NCBI GenBank assembly: GCA_002013415.1
Contig: MAEX01000020.1
Coordinates: 37,812 to 101,811 of the forward strand
Direction of reading: 5' to 3'
From: Mycobacterium sp. D16Q14
GTDB lineage: Bacteria > Actinomycetota > Actinomycetes > Mycobacteriales > Mycobacteriaceae
DNA length: 64,000 bases
This document shows, piece by piece, positions 51,047-59,175 of the stretch (its first letter is position 1; the number at the start of each line of letters is the position of its first letter). The translations under genes were made by a program, and so were the position numbers. The notes beneath the pieces were generated by a model, which worked only from the letters and a program-made list of their open reading frames with translations, was not told where the DNA came from and did no database searches.

Positions 51047-52048
51047 ATGCCCGAGTCTCGCGAGCTCAACGAGGTGGTCGATGCCGCGATCGAGCAGTCG
51101 CTCCTCGGGGGCCCACGCAAGTACACCCGCTCGCAGGTAGCCGAGCTCTCCGGCGTGCCCGTCGAGCGCGCCCGGAAGCTATGGGTCGCACTGGGCTTCG
51201 CGGCGGCGGAAAGCGACGACGACGTCGCGTTCACCGATGCCGATGTCTCCGCGATCCGAACCTTCGCGGCGCTGGAGACGACAGCAGCCGCCAACGAACA
51301 GAGCCAAGTTACCGCCGCCCGAACACTCGGTCAGGCCATGGCTCGGCTCGCCGAGTGGCAGGCGGACCTACTCACCCGCGAAATCGGAGATCGTATTACC
51401 GCCGAGGGCGACCAGTTCACGCCCGGGTCAAGCGTCGAGGCAGTCGCCCAGACAATCTCCACACTGACGGCGCTGCAGGACTATGCCTGGCAGCGACACC
51501 TCGCCGCGGCGCTCACTCGAGCGCATGAATCCGGCAGCACCACACGACAATTACTCGTAGGTTTTGCCGACATGGTGGGCTACACACGCCTGTCCCGCCA
51601 TCTAGACCCCGATGAGCTGACGAACCTCCTGGAGGCCTTCGAGACCGCACTGACCGACGCGATCACCACGCATGGCGGCTGGGTGATCAAGAACGTCGGC
51701 GACGAGGTCATGTTCGCGGCCGCCAACGCCGGAACAGGTGCGCGCATCGCCATCGCCATGAACGCGGCGATCACCGAAGCAGCACAGAGGATTCCGGACA
51801 TGCCGCAGATACGAGTGGGCTTGGCCTACGGACAAGTGCTCGTGCGCTTCGGCGACCTCTACGGCACCGTGGTGAATATCGCGGCGCGACTGACCGGCGT
51901 CGCACGGCCCGGAACAATCCTTCTCGACGACGCCGCCGCAACGGCGTTGGGAGACAACGACGAGTTCCTTCTTCGCCATCTGCGCGGCGTACGCGTCAAG
52001 GGGTTCTCCCGATTGGGTTCGCACGTATTGCGCACGCGAAAACGCTGA
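51047..52048 (+). CDS. class III adenylate/guanylate cyclase with N-terminal regulatory domain
   Basis: A 333-residue soluble class III cyclase. An N-terminal helical regulatory domain (about 1-160), as in the pH-responsive M. tuberculosis Rv1264, precedes the catalytic domain (about 165-330). Catalytic residues are visible: metal Asp175 (FADMVGYT) and Asp219 (VGDEVMF), purine-site Lys215 and Asp270, and transition-state Asn277 and Arg281 (VVNIAAR). The Lys/Asp pair indicates ATP as substrate, giving cAMP. The ATG at 51047 is preferred over a GTG 18 bp upstream. Divergent from the small membrane protein. Confidence 0.87.
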   Translation: MPESRELNEVVDAAIEQSLLGGPRKYTRSQVAELSGVPVERARKLWVALGFAAAESDDDVAFTDADVSAIRTFAALETTAAANEQSQVTAARTLGQAMARLAEWQADLLTREIGDRITAEGDQFTPGSSVEAVAQTISTLTALQDYAWQRHLAAALTRAHESGSTTRQLLVGFADMVGYTRLSRHLDPDELTNLLEAFETALTDAITTHGGWVIKNVGDEVMFAAANAGTGARIAIAMNAAITEAAQRIPDMPQIRVGLAYGQVLVRFGDLYGTVVNIAARLTGVARPGTILLDDAAATALGDNDEFLLRHLRGVRVKGFSRLGSHVLRTRKR

Positions 52049-52088
52049 CAGTTTCTCAAATACGCCCACCGGATACGAAAGGCATCAG

Positions 52089-52544
52089 ATGGCTCAGTAC
52101 ACCGAGGAGACCGTCTTCGAAGCATCCCGGAACATCGTGTACGAATTGCTCGCCGACCGCGAGGGGTACAACGAGTTCCTACCCTTCACTATCACCCTGG
52201 TGCGCCCCGGCGCCACCGAACGGCAAGGCGTCGGGGCCGTTCACCGCATCGGCATCGGACCCGTTGGCGTCAAGGAAGAGATCGTCGATCTCGTTGAAGG
52301 CGAACGCATCCAGTACCGGGTCGTTGGCGGACTTCCGGTGCGCTCACACATAGGAACCATCACGCTCACCGATCACCCTCAGGGGACTGCGGTGCACTAC
52401 TCCATGGAGTCCACTCCGCTGATCCCGGTGCCCAATGCCGCGATGGTTTGGGTGCTGCGTCAATCGATGTCGAGCCTTGTCAACGGCGCACGGCGCGAGG
52501 CCGCTCGCAGAGGTGCAGGCGGCACTTCCCGTAACGCCTTTTGA
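52089..52544 (+). CDS. SRPBCC (START/polyketide cyclase-like) family protein
   Basis: A 151-residue helix-grip protein of the SRPBCC superfamily, which bind hydrophobic ligands in a deep cavity. Typical features are the N-terminal strand with EASRNIVYELLADREGYNEFLP, a central VRSHIGTITLT strand and a long C-terminal helix (ending in a basic, Ala/Gly-rich tail). No catalytic residue pattern is obvious. It begins 40 bp after the cyclase stop with GAAAGG upstream and may share its transcript. Confidence 0.8.
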   Translation: MAQYTEETVFEASRNIVYELLADREGYNEFLPFTITLVRPGATERQGVGAVHRIGIGPVGVKEEIVDLVEGERIQYRVVGGLPVRSHIGTITLTDHPQGTAVHYSMESTPLIPVPNAAMVWVLRQSMSSLVNGARREAARRGAGGTSRNAF

Positions 52545-52943
52545 ACGCACACTGAGTAACGGCCGTATTTAAATTCCCGGCGCATAGATTTGCATATCTA
52601 GTCCATTCGGTGTGCCTTTTTCGGGCCGTTAATTGTTTTGCGTGACCACTTATGCCCTACACGACAATTGACTCGTATTGAATACTTTTCCGTTGCAGTT
52701 CCGTCTCACCCGGGGGAGGTTCGGTTTTGCCGCAATGCACCTTCTGACATGCCTGTTGGCAGGATACGCGCCGAACATCTGATTACCGCCATGCGCCTGT
52801 TGGATCACGGGCGCAGTTCCTTTTCCGCATCAACTTGATAACCAACCTGTATGCCAGCTGGACGCCATTTTTGGTGCGTTATAAAGTTCAGCCAACGAAT
52901 TTCAACCGCGTGATTTACACGCACAAGCTAGGGAGTCGGGTCG
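52545..52943. other. AT-richer intergenic region, 399 bp
   Basis: The only gene-free stretch above 300 bp. It is visibly richer in A/T than its surroundings (TTTAAATT, TTGCATAT, TTAATTG). An 8-bp inverted repeat TAACGGCC/GGCCGTTA frames 52557-52631. A 66-codon open frame at 52638-52838 shows no recognisable domain and no good start. The region probably holds the promoter and leader of the following exported protein; a small RNA is possible but unproved. Confidence 0.5.
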
Positions 52944-53393
52944 GTGGCGATCATCTTTGATCGATTGGCTATTCAAGTAATTGCCAGCGCTGGTTTATGT
53001 GCGGCCGCCGTAGCATGGGCGCCGTCCGCAGTCGCAGAGTCACTCACCGTTGGGCACTACGCCATTGACGACAGCGCGGGCGGCTCCGGTAAAGGTGCGC
53101 TCGTCGGCGCCCCCGCCGCGGGAGCGGCACCCATAGCCGGTGTGCCGATCCTGCCGGGGCCTGTCGCAGCACCCGCCGCGCCTATCGTTCCGGCAGCGCC
53201 CGTTGTCCCGGCCGCGCCGATTGTTCCTGCGGCACCGGTGGTTCCGGCAGCGCCCGCCGTCGTCCCTGCCGCGGCACCCCTGGATGGTGCGCTGGCCGCA
53301 GGCCCCGTAGGCGGCAAGGGCGCACCGGTCGGTTCTACGGTTCCGGGTGGTCCGACCCCGGGTGTTCCGACTCCGGCCGGCCCGCAGGACTGA
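52944..53393 (+). CDS. exported proline/alanine/valine-rich low-complexity protein
   Basis: A 149-residue protein with a signal peptide (hydrophobic residues 8-25, likely cleavage after AVA near residue 31) and a mature part dominated by Pro, Ala, Val and Gly. Four back-to-back hexapeptides AAP(I/V)VP occupy residues 78-101. There is no catalytic motif; such proteins in mycobacteria are cell-wall or secreted and may be O-mannosylated at Thr/Pro-rich stretches, here PGGPTPGVPTP near the end. GTG start with GGGAG upstream. A strong terminator follows 24 bp after the stop. Confidence 0.72.
   Translation: MAIIFDRLAIQVIASAGLCAAAVAWAPSAVAESLTVGHYAIDDSAGGSGKGALVGAPAAGAAPIAGVPILPGPVAAPAAPIVPAAPVVPAAPIVPAAPVVPAAPAVVPAAAPLDGALAAGPVGGKGAPVGSTVPGGPTPGVPTPAGPQD
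53175..53246 (+). repeat. four tandem 18-bp coding repeats (hexapeptide AAP-I/V-VP)
   Basis: Residues 78-101 of the exported Pro/Ala/Val-rich protein are four hexapeptides alternating AAPIVP and AAPVVP. The DNA units are 18 bp each but differ at many third codon positions, so the peptide pattern rather than the DNA is conserved. A shorter degenerate unit (AAPAVVP) follows. Confidence 0.75.
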
Positions 53394-53417
53394 TCGCCAC
53401 TCCCCATTCCCCCCAAC

Positions 53418-53459
53418 GATGCCGAGGCTCCATAGAGGAGTCTCGGCATCATTGTTTTT
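53418..53459 (+). terminator. intrinsic terminator after the Pro/Ala/Val-rich protein gene
   Basis: A 14-bp stem (53418-53431 with 53437-53450, one G-T/A-type mismatch) closes a 5-nt loop and is followed by ATTGTTTTT. It ends the plus-strand transcript and separates it from the convergent L,D-transpeptidase gene 15 bp away. It is the clearest intrinsic terminator noticed in the window. Confidence 0.85.
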
Positions 53460-53473
53460 CGTTGGACGCGCCG

Positions 53474-54289
53474 CTACTCCTGCACGACTACCGGATCACC
53501 GATGTTGACGTTGTTGAAGTACCACTCGGCGGCAGCCGGAGGCAGGCTGATGCAGCCGTGACTGACGTTCTCGTAACCCATCGCCGGCACGGCCCACGGG
53601 GCCGAATGCACGAAGAGGCCACGGTTGGTGAATCGTACGGCGTTCTCCACGTCGATTTTGTAGCCGTCGGGCGCTGTGACAGGAATGCCGACGCTGCTGG
53701 AATCCATCAGCACCGAGCGCTCCTTACCTAGGACCGAGTAGGTGCCGACGGGTGTCGGATACTCCGGCCGGCCCATGGAGGCCGGGAAGACCCCCTCCTC
53801 GCCCAGACGGGGAAGATGATGCGGTGCAGGCAATCCCGTCACCCCATCCGATGGTCGACGCCACACTCCTTCGTAGGACACTGTGAACGTGTGCCGCGAG
53901 ACACTCGCAATGCCGATGAGGGCAGGCCCGGTCGAGATCTCCGCGAGCTTGCCGCCCACCATCAGTTTCACGGTGCTGTGCGACGGCCAGAACCGGTCCG
54001 GAATCCATTGCACGACGTCGTTATCGATCCATTGGTACTTGCCTGTCATGGCGGGCTCCGTCGTGACCCCCAGCGCCCGCTCGGCGGCCTGGCGGTCGGC
54101 GATGGGTCCGTTGAAAGTCACCACCACGGGGTGCGCAATACCCACAGGCTTGTCAGGCGCAGGCGCAATGGATCTGACATCCAGATTAAGCGGAAGACTG
54201 ACCGCCGTGGTCTCGACACCGGTAGTACGCCCGGCCAGCGTCGCCGCGACCACCGATACCGCGACAACCATGTGAAGAACAGTCCTCAT
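53474..54289 (-). CDS. L,D-transpeptidase (YkuD) with N-terminal Ig-like domain
   Basis: A 271-residue exported peptidoglycan cross-linking enzyme. The N-terminus is a signal or membrane anchor (about residues 5-22). Residues about 40-125 form the Ig-like BacA domain common to mycobacterial Ldt proteins; the YkuD domain follows, with the catalytic motif His228, His244 and Cys246 (HSAPW through VSHGCISL). These enzymes make the 3-3 cross-links that dominate mycobacterial peptidoglycan and are targets of carbapenems. The protein is shorter than LdtMt2-type enzymes and lacks their C-terminal extension. Confidence 0.88.
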   Translation of the reverse strand: MRTVLHMVVAVSVVAATLAGRTTGVETTAVSLPLNLDVRSIAPAPDKPVGIAHPVVVTFNGPIADRQAAERALGVTTEPAMTGKYQWIDNDVVQWIPDRFWPSHSTVKLMVGGKLAEISTGPALIGIASVSRHTFTVSYEGVWRRPSDGVTGLPAPHHLPRLGEEGVFPASMGRPEYPTPVGTYSVLGKERSVLMDSSSVGIPVTAPDGYKIDVENAVRFTNRGLFVHSAPWAVPAMGYENVSHGCISLPPAAAEWYFNNVNIGDPVVVQE

Positions 54290-54473
54290 CGACCCGACCC
54301 CTCTGGGATGACCACTTAGTCATGAACGATGTGATCGTATGGACGTGTCAACGGCGGAAGTAGCGGGCGCGCTTGCCGTTTCGGTAACGCGTTTCCCACG
54401 GTTTGATAACGAAAAAGTCCGTGACATTGGCCCGCTAACTGGTCTCAGCGCAAACCCAAATTATGGGGTCTCA

Positions 54474-55046
54474 TCAGGCGTTTTCCCCAGAGATGAGGGC
54501 TGTCAACAACGGCGACATCAGCGCGACAATCTCGTCGTCGCTGGCGGCCGACAGATCGGGCATCTGCAAGAGGTACCGCTGACTGGCAATCCCCATCAAT
54601 ACGGCACTTAACAATGCCGCTCGCAGCCGCGCATCGGGCTGCTCGATGGTGGCCGCCACCGAACTCACCGCATGATCGGTTACCTGCTCGCGCAACAATT
54701 TCAGGGCATCCTCGCTGGTCATGCTGTTGCGCAGCAGCACGGCCATTGGGCCATCCGGCTCGGCTGCCCATCCCGAGAGCAGGCCGCGCAGATAGTTCTC
54801 GGCCGTTTCCGCGGGATCCGTCACGGTCAGCTCGTCTACCGGGATTCTCCAATGGACGGCCTCTCGAAAAAGGTTGCTCTTGCTCCCGAAGTATTGGATG
54901 ACCGATGACTTGTCTACGTCGGCGGCGGCCGCGATACCCCGAATCGTGGCCTTCACGTACCCGACCTCGGCGAACACCCGGCGCGAGGCCGACAGGATTC
55001 GTTGCCGCGTCCGCTGTCCCTTGCGCTCGGGTGTTGGTGAAGACAT
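54474..55046 (-). CDS. TetR family transcriptional regulator
   Basis: A 190-residue TetR protein. The DNA-binding helices are at about 14-58 (RILSASRRVFAEVGYVKATIRGIA, SSVIQYFGSK). The C-terminal domain resembles the TetR_C family of regulators such as Rv1353c-like proteins, ligand unknown. The ATG at 55046 is supported by GAGGA 7 bp upstream. It is divergent from a short PPOX-class gene with about 35 bp between, so it may control it. The 184 bp between its end and the L,D-transpeptidase gene show nothing recognisable. Confidence 0.84.
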   Translation of the reverse strand: MSSPTPERKGQRTRQRILSASRRVFAEVGYVKATIRGIAAAADVDKSSVIQYFGSKSNLFREAVHWRIPVDELTVTDPAETAENYLRGLLSGWAAEPDGPMAVLLRNSMTSEDALKLLREQVTDHAVSSVAATIEQPDARLRAALLSAVLMGIASQRYLLQMPDLSAASDDEIVALMSPLLTALISGENA

Positions 55047-55081
55047 GGACACATCCTCGCAGGAATAAAAGTAGACTTCTG

Positions 55082-55432
55082 TTGAGTTATTCTCGTCTGT
55101 GCACCATAGGGTCCGACGGCGATCCGCAGATCAGACCGGTAGGTGTATACCTCGGTCCTGACGCAGCAATCGATATCGTCGGTCACGCGCTGGCATCAAC
55201 GCAGAAGTGGCGCAACGTGATCGGTAACCCACGCGTGGCCTTCATCGTCGACGAAGTGATCTCGGTGAAACCGCCGCGGGCGCACGGCATCGAGGTACGC
55301 GGGACGGCGGAGGTGATGCCTGGCCAGGGCAGCACCTCCGGCGGGCTGAGCGGAGACATCATCCGCATTACGCCACATCGGGTCATCTCGTGGGGAATCG
55401 ATGACCCACAGACGCGCGGGAGAAGGGTCTAG
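55082..55432 (+). CDS. PPOX-class F420-dependent oxidoreductase, short or 5'-truncated
   Basis: The open frame encodes a PPOX-class protein from the first barrel strand on: RLCTIGSDGDPQIRPVG, then IVGHALASTQKWRNV and NPRVAFIVDEV, ending with a normal ITPHRVISWGID C-terminus. The family normally has a further 10-20 residues at the N-terminus (an FTEAELAYL-type helix) that are not convincing here. No ATG or GTG suits; a TTG at 55082 is proposed, giving 116 residues. The frame continues upstream into DNA opposite the TetR gene, which does not look like PPOX. It is either a short gene with a rare start or a truncated copy. Confidence 0.6.
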   Translation: MSYSRLCTIGSDGDPQIRPVGVYLGPDAAIDIVGHALASTQKWRNVIGNPRVAFIVDEVISVKPPRAHGIEVRGTAEVMPGQGSTSGGLSGDIIRITPHRVISWGIDDPQTRGRRV

Positions 55433-55465
55433 GCGCTACCGCACGCATCGGTCATGCTCTGCGGT

Positions 55466-56215
55466 ATGCCTGTGACGATCGAGAAGCACGACCGGGTCTG
55501 CGTGATCCGGATGGACCGGCCCGCGAAGCGCAATGCCATTAATCCCGAGATGACGCTGGCGCTGGATGCTGCCCTGAACGATTTCGAAGACGACCCGGGC
55601 CTGTGGGTGGCAGTACTGACCGGCTACCGCGAGGGTTTTTGTGCGGGTACCGATCTCGCCGAGACATCCGGCCCGCGCACCGCGCGCGGAGGAGAGTACG
55701 GCGTGATTCGGCGCTCACGCCGTAAGCCGCTGATCGCCGCCGTCGAGGGAAGGGCCTTGGGTGGCGGCATGGAAATCGTGCTCGCCTGCGATCTGGTGGT
55801 GGCGGCGGTTTCGGCGACCTTCGGACTGCCCGAGGCTCGCCGGGGGGTCATCGCCACCTGCGGCGGCCTGTTCCGCGCGCAACGTGCACTGCCGCTGAAC
55901 ATCGCACGACAGATACTCCTCACCGGCGATCCGATCACGGCGGATCGTGCTTACCAGCTGGGGCTGGTGAACGAGGTGACTGAAAGCTGCGCGGCCCTGG
56001 AGTCCGCGATCGCCCTCGCCCAACGGATCGTGCTCAATTCGCCTGTGTCTGTTCAAGAAAGCCTGCGCGCGACGCACCAAGCGTTCAACCAGGCTGACGA
56101 GGCCGGGTGGGCAGACACCGAGACCGCATTCGAAGCAGTGCTGCAGTCCGCAGATATGGCGGAAGGGATCACCGCGTTCTTCGAACGTCGACCACCTCGG
56201 TGGACCGGCAAGTAG
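55466..56215 (+). CDS. enoyl-CoA hydratase/isomerase family protein
   Basis: A 249-residue crotonase-fold enzyme. The oxyanion-hole and CoA motifs FCAGTDLAE near residue 61, and LGGGMEIVLACDLVVAA with the first catalytic-type Glu near 103, plus GLPEARRGV with the second near 125, are present, consistent with a true hydratase. ATG at 55466; two upstream in-frame Met lack support. Typical of the many Ech paralogues in mycobacteria that act in fatty-acid or steroid side-chain degradation; the specific pathway is unknown. Confidence 0.85.
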   Translation: MPVTIEKHDRVCVIRMDRPAKRNAINPEMTLALDAALNDFEDDPGLWVAVLTGYREGFCAGTDLAETSGPRTARGGEYGVIRRSRRKPLIAAVEGRALGGGMEIVLACDLVVAAVSATFGLPEARRGVIATCGGLFRAQRALPLNIARQILLTGDPITADRAYQLGLVNEVTESCAALESAIALAQRIVLNSPVSVQESLRATHQAFNQADEAGWADTETAFEAVLQSADMAEGITAFFERRPPRWTGK

Positions 56216-56223
56216 CCCCGCCT

Positions 56224-57180
56224 TTACCGTCCCGCGTTACGCGCCAGATCGATCGCGAACTGGTTCACGAAGGTTCCGGCCCGAGGATCCCCGCGGTCGC
56301 ATGAACCGTCGGATTCCCCGGGACGCTTGACCCACAGATAAGCGTCAACGTTGGGGCTCGCGGTGGCCGTGGTGGGCGGGGTACCCAGGGCACGACCACT
56401 GGGATTGCACCAGTAGAGCGCGTCAGCGGTGGGCCCCGCTCCGTTGCGCGAGGTGTCGATCACGTAGTGCGCGCCGTTCGTCATTCCGGAAATCGCGTCG
56501 CCGTATCCGATTTCCTCATCAGTGGTGAAGAAGTTCGCGGTGTTGAGGCTGAAGCCTCGCGCCTTGGCGACGCCGACATCGTTGAGCCGGGCGGCCATGG
56601 TGTCGGCGCTCACCCAACGCGAATGTCCTCCGTCGACGTAGAGGGCGGTGGCCGGGTTACGGGTCAGTGTGTAGACGGCGTAGCGCATCAACTCAAAGCG
56701 TTCCTGGCGTTGGCCGGCCGACAGACAGTCGGCCATCGCCAGTGCGTCGGGTTCGAGGATGATCACTGCCGGCCCGGAACCCACGGCAGACGCGACGCCA
56801 TCGATCCACCCTCGGTAGGCATCGGCCGACCCGAAGCCCCCGGCGGCGAAGCTGCCGCAGTCGCGGTGCGGGATTGCGTACAGAGCCAGCACCGGCGTGG
56901 CGCCGGAAGCCTGCGCCGCACTGATGTACTTCGCGTCCACGCTGGGAGTCGAGACGTTATCCATCCAGTAGGCCTGCGGCGTGTTGGCGATGGAGGTCAG
57001 CTCGGCGCTTCCCGCACCCTGCGCGGCGCGCATGGCCGCCGAGTTCGGATTGACGTAGAACCCCTGACCATCCAACGGGTTGTCCGCCCTGGCCACCGGG
57101 CCAACGAACAGACCCAGGCATGTAACGGCCAGGATGGGGGCGATCCATCGCGCGAGAAAACCAGCAGCTGAGGAAATCAC
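56224..57180 (-). CDS. secreted glycoside hydrolase family 6 (cellulase-like) protein
   Basis: A 318-residue exported GH6 enzyme (endo-beta-1,4-glucanase/cellobiohydrolase family). A signal peptide covers about residues 1-32 (cleavage after ARA). The GH6 signatures are present: RDCGSFAAGG with Asp107 and ILEPDAL with the acid Asp145, followed by VDGGHSRW and a disulfide-rich end. No carbohydrate-binding module is attached. Mycobacteria encode such proteins (CelA1 type) although they do not grow on cellulose; biofilm cellulose or environmental substrates are possible. Confidence 0.87.
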   Translation of the reverse strand: MISSAAGFLARWIAPILAVTCLGLFVGPVARADNPLDGQGFYVNPNSAAMRAAQGAGSAELTSIANTPQAYWMDNVSTPSVDAKYISAAQASGATPVLALYAIPHRDCGSFAAGGFGSADAYRGWIDGVASAVGSGPAVIILEPDALAMADCLSAGQRQERFELMRYAVYTLTRNPATALYVDGGHSRWVSADTMAARLNDVGVAKARGFSLNTANFFTTDEEIGYGDAISGMTNGAHYVIDTSRNGAGPTADALYWCNPSGRALGTPPTTATASPNVDAYLWVKRPGESDGSCDRGDPRAGTFVNQFAIDLARNAGR

Positions 57181-57244
57181 CTCAGAAAAATAGCCGTAGC
57201 ACGCCCAGAAGCGCCATTCGGCCCCGTGAGCAGTTCCCGGGGGG

Positions 57245-57499
57245 CTACCTGTCCATGGTGTGCGGCGGGTTGTCTACTTCCTGCTGATCCTCACAAGCAT
57301 CCAACTCGTTGACGAGCACACAGTTACTCCCACCGTCCTGCTGGTTAGGCGGGTCCTGCTCGCAATCGCCAAACTCATTGACCCGCTCGCACATCACGCG
57401 AGTTGTGGGCACCGCGTATGCAGTGGGAACCGAGACGTGAAAAGTGCCCGCGATCACGGCGGCACAGGCCGCGGCAACGGCGCCTCCAATATTGGCCAT
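57245..57499 (-). CDS. small secreted cysteine-containing protein
   Basis: An 84-residue protein with a signal peptide (hydrophobic residues 5-27, cleavage after AYA) and a short, acidic mature domain with four cysteines (MCERVNEFGDCEQD and NCVLVNELDACED), arranged as two similar C-x8-C units with a shared V-NE-x-D-x-C core, suggesting an internal duplication. No family is recognised. The ATG at 57499 has GGAAGGGAAG upstream; longer frames are rejected. It lies 64 bp upstream of the GH6 gene on the same strand and could be co-transcribed. Confidence 0.68.
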   Translation of the reverse strand: MANIGGAVAAACAAVIAGTFHVSVPTAYAVPTTRVMCERVNEFGDCEQDPPNQQDGGSNCVLVNELDACEDQQEVDNPPHTMDR

Positions 57500-57714
57500 A
57501 GTGGCTTCCCTTCTTCCTACGGGCACCACCCCCCGATCACGGTTTCGCGGCAGCGACGACACGTGAACACGTGCGGTGACCACCCATTTTACAAAGTAAT
57601 GGCCGCGCCGAAGGCCAGTTGAGACACAGATCGGCGTCTATCTACCCGGGGTCTGCGCGCTAATGTGCTTGCGTCGGCCTCAGCGAACAGGCCGACAGGA
57701 AAGTTGGACAACTC

Positions 57715-58743
57715 ATGACTGCACCAGCAGAAGCGTCGACGCTCGAAGCACGCGTCGGCCACCACTACCAGATGGACGGCCCCTACCTGGTCGGCCGCGA
57801 GAAGGTGCGCGAGTACGCCCGCGCGGTGCAGGACTATCACCCCGCCCACTGGGATGCCGCCGCTGCCGCGGAGCTGGGCTACTCAGGTCTGGTGGCCCCG
57901 CTGACGTTCACATCCACCCCCGCCATGGCGTGTAACCGCCGCATGTTCGAATCCGTTGTCGTGGGTTACGACACCTATCTACAGACAGAAGAAGTCTTCG
58001 AACAGCACCGGCCGATTGTCGCCGGAGATGAACTGCAGATCGACGTAGAGCTGACATCAGTGCGCCGGGCCGCGGGCCGGGACCTGATCACCGTGACCAA
58101 CACCTTCACGGACACGGCCGGCGAGCGGGTGCACACCCTGCACACCACCGTCGTCGGCGTCAGCGCCGATGAGATTAATCCGGGGACGATGGCGGCCGTG
58201 CAGAGGGCGATGATGCACGACGTCGACTTCTCTGGCATCGGAGTATCGGCCGAGACCTACGAGAGGACCGTGCGGCCCCCGGGTGAGGTTCAGATCGCCG
58301 CGGACACCACCCGCACACCCGGGACGCCGTCCTTCGACGACGTGAAGGTCGGCGACGAGCTGCCGGTACATCACACCCGACTGTCCCGGGGCGACCTGGT
58401 GAACTACGCCGGCGTGGCAGGCGATGCCAACCCGATTCACTGGGACGAGGAGATCGCCAAGCTCGCCGGGCTGCCCGACGTGATCGCGCACGGCATGCTC
58501 ACCATGGGATTGGGCGCCGGATTCTTCTCGGCGTGGTCGGGAGACCCGGGTGCGGTGACTCGCTACGCGGTGCGGCTGTCCGCGCCGGCGATCGTGTCGT
58601 CCGCCGAAGGCGCGGACATCGAGTTCGGCGGCAAGATCAAATCGCTGGATCCAGAGACCCGCACCGGCATCATCATTGTGACTGCGAAGTCCAGCGGTAA
58701 AAAGATCTTCGGCCTCGCGACCATGCACGTCCGCTTCAGCTGA
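57715..58743 (+). CDS. double-hotdog (3R)-hydroxyacyl dehydratase (fused HadA/HadB-like)
   Basis: A 342-residue protein made of two hotdog domains: an N-terminal FAS1-type dehydratase half (about 15-165, like HadA/HadC) and a C-terminal MaoC half (about 195-342) with the hydratase-2 motif, catalytic Asp and His in YAGVAGDANPIHWDEE. In mycobacteria the FAS-II dehydratases are separate HadA-HadB-HadC subunits; here catalytic and substrate-binding halves are joined in one chain, as in HtdX/HtdY-type proteins. It should interconvert 3-hydroxyacyl and enoyl thioesters. Divergent from the small secreted protein gene. Confidence 0.84.
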   Translation: MTAPAEASTLEARVGHHYQMDGPYLVGREKVREYARAVQDYHPAHWDAAAAAELGYSGLVAPLTFTSTPAMACNRRMFESVVVGYDTYLQTEEVFEQHRPIVAGDELQIDVELTSVRRAAGRDLITVTNTFTDTAGERVHTLHTTVVGVSADEINPGTMAAVQRAMMHDVDFSGIGVSAETYERTVRPPGEVQIAADTTRTPGTPSFDDVKVGDELPVHHTRLSRGDLVNYAGVAGDANPIHWDEEIAKLAGLPDVIAHGMLTMGLGAGFFSAWSGDPGAVTRYAVRLSAPAIVSSAEGADIEFGGKIKSLDPETRTGIIIVTAKSSGKKIFGLATMHVRFS

Positions 58744-58788
58744 CCTGACGATCCTCGGTCACAGCGGTGCAGCATGGCCTTGCGAGGT

Positions 58789-59175
58789 TCATGACTCGAC
58801 ACGACCGCCAAGCTGGTGGACAACTGAGTACAAGTTGGCCACTCTCCAGTGTTCTGCGATCTGCCCGCGCCGGACGCGCATCGCGTCGACAGTCTCGAAC
58901 CGTACGACGCGGCCCGTCGGCTCGATGGTGACCACGTCGCCATCCACGGTCTGCCAATGGATTTCGGGCCGAAAATCAGGGAAGGCGGCACGCAGCCGCT
59001 GATAGAGCACCCGAAACCCGTCCTTATCGGCTGTCGTGCCCGGTTGCGGTGTGTGATCGATGAAGTCGTCGGCGAACAGCGTCTCGAACAAGTCGAAGTC
59101 TCCCTGACCTTGGACTCGCTCGGTATTGCGTCGCACGATCTCCTTAGCGATGTCTCCAGACGCGCTGTCGCTCAT
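58789..59175 (-). CDS. SnoaL/NTF2-like small protein
   Basis: A 128-residue SnoaL-like (NTF2 fold) protein. The pattern VRRNTERVQGQGDFDLFETLFADDFIDH at the N-terminus, the WQTVDGDVVTIEPTGR strand and a final IAEHWRVANLYSVV strand match the predicted ester-cyclase/SnoaL family. Function ranges from cyclase and isomerase to ligand binding. The ATG at 59175 has GAGGGA upstream and overlaps by 4 bp (ATGA) the stop of the preceding frame at 59172-59537, so it was evidently once, or is still, translationally coupled to it. Confidence 0.82.
   Translation of the reverse strand: MSDSASGDIAKEIVRRNTERVQGQGDFDLFETLFADDFIDHTPQPGTTADKDGFRVLYQRLRAAFPDFRPEIHWQTVDGDVVTIEPTGRVVRFETVDAMRVRRGQIAEHWRVANLYSVVHQLGGRVES

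Noticed and set aside
52638..52838. 66-codon plus-strand frame in the AT-rich gap
   Set aside because: No credible start signal, no recognisable domain and codon use unlike neighbouring genes.
53175..53246. Tandem repeats as a CRISPR array or minisatellite
   Set aside because: They are in-frame codons for a Pro/Ala/Val hexapeptide, have no spacers and diverge at third positions.
54339..54611. 90-codon plus-strand frame between the L,D-transpeptidase and TetR genes
   Set aside because: It runs into the 3' end of the TetR gene on the opposite strand and shows no conserved features.
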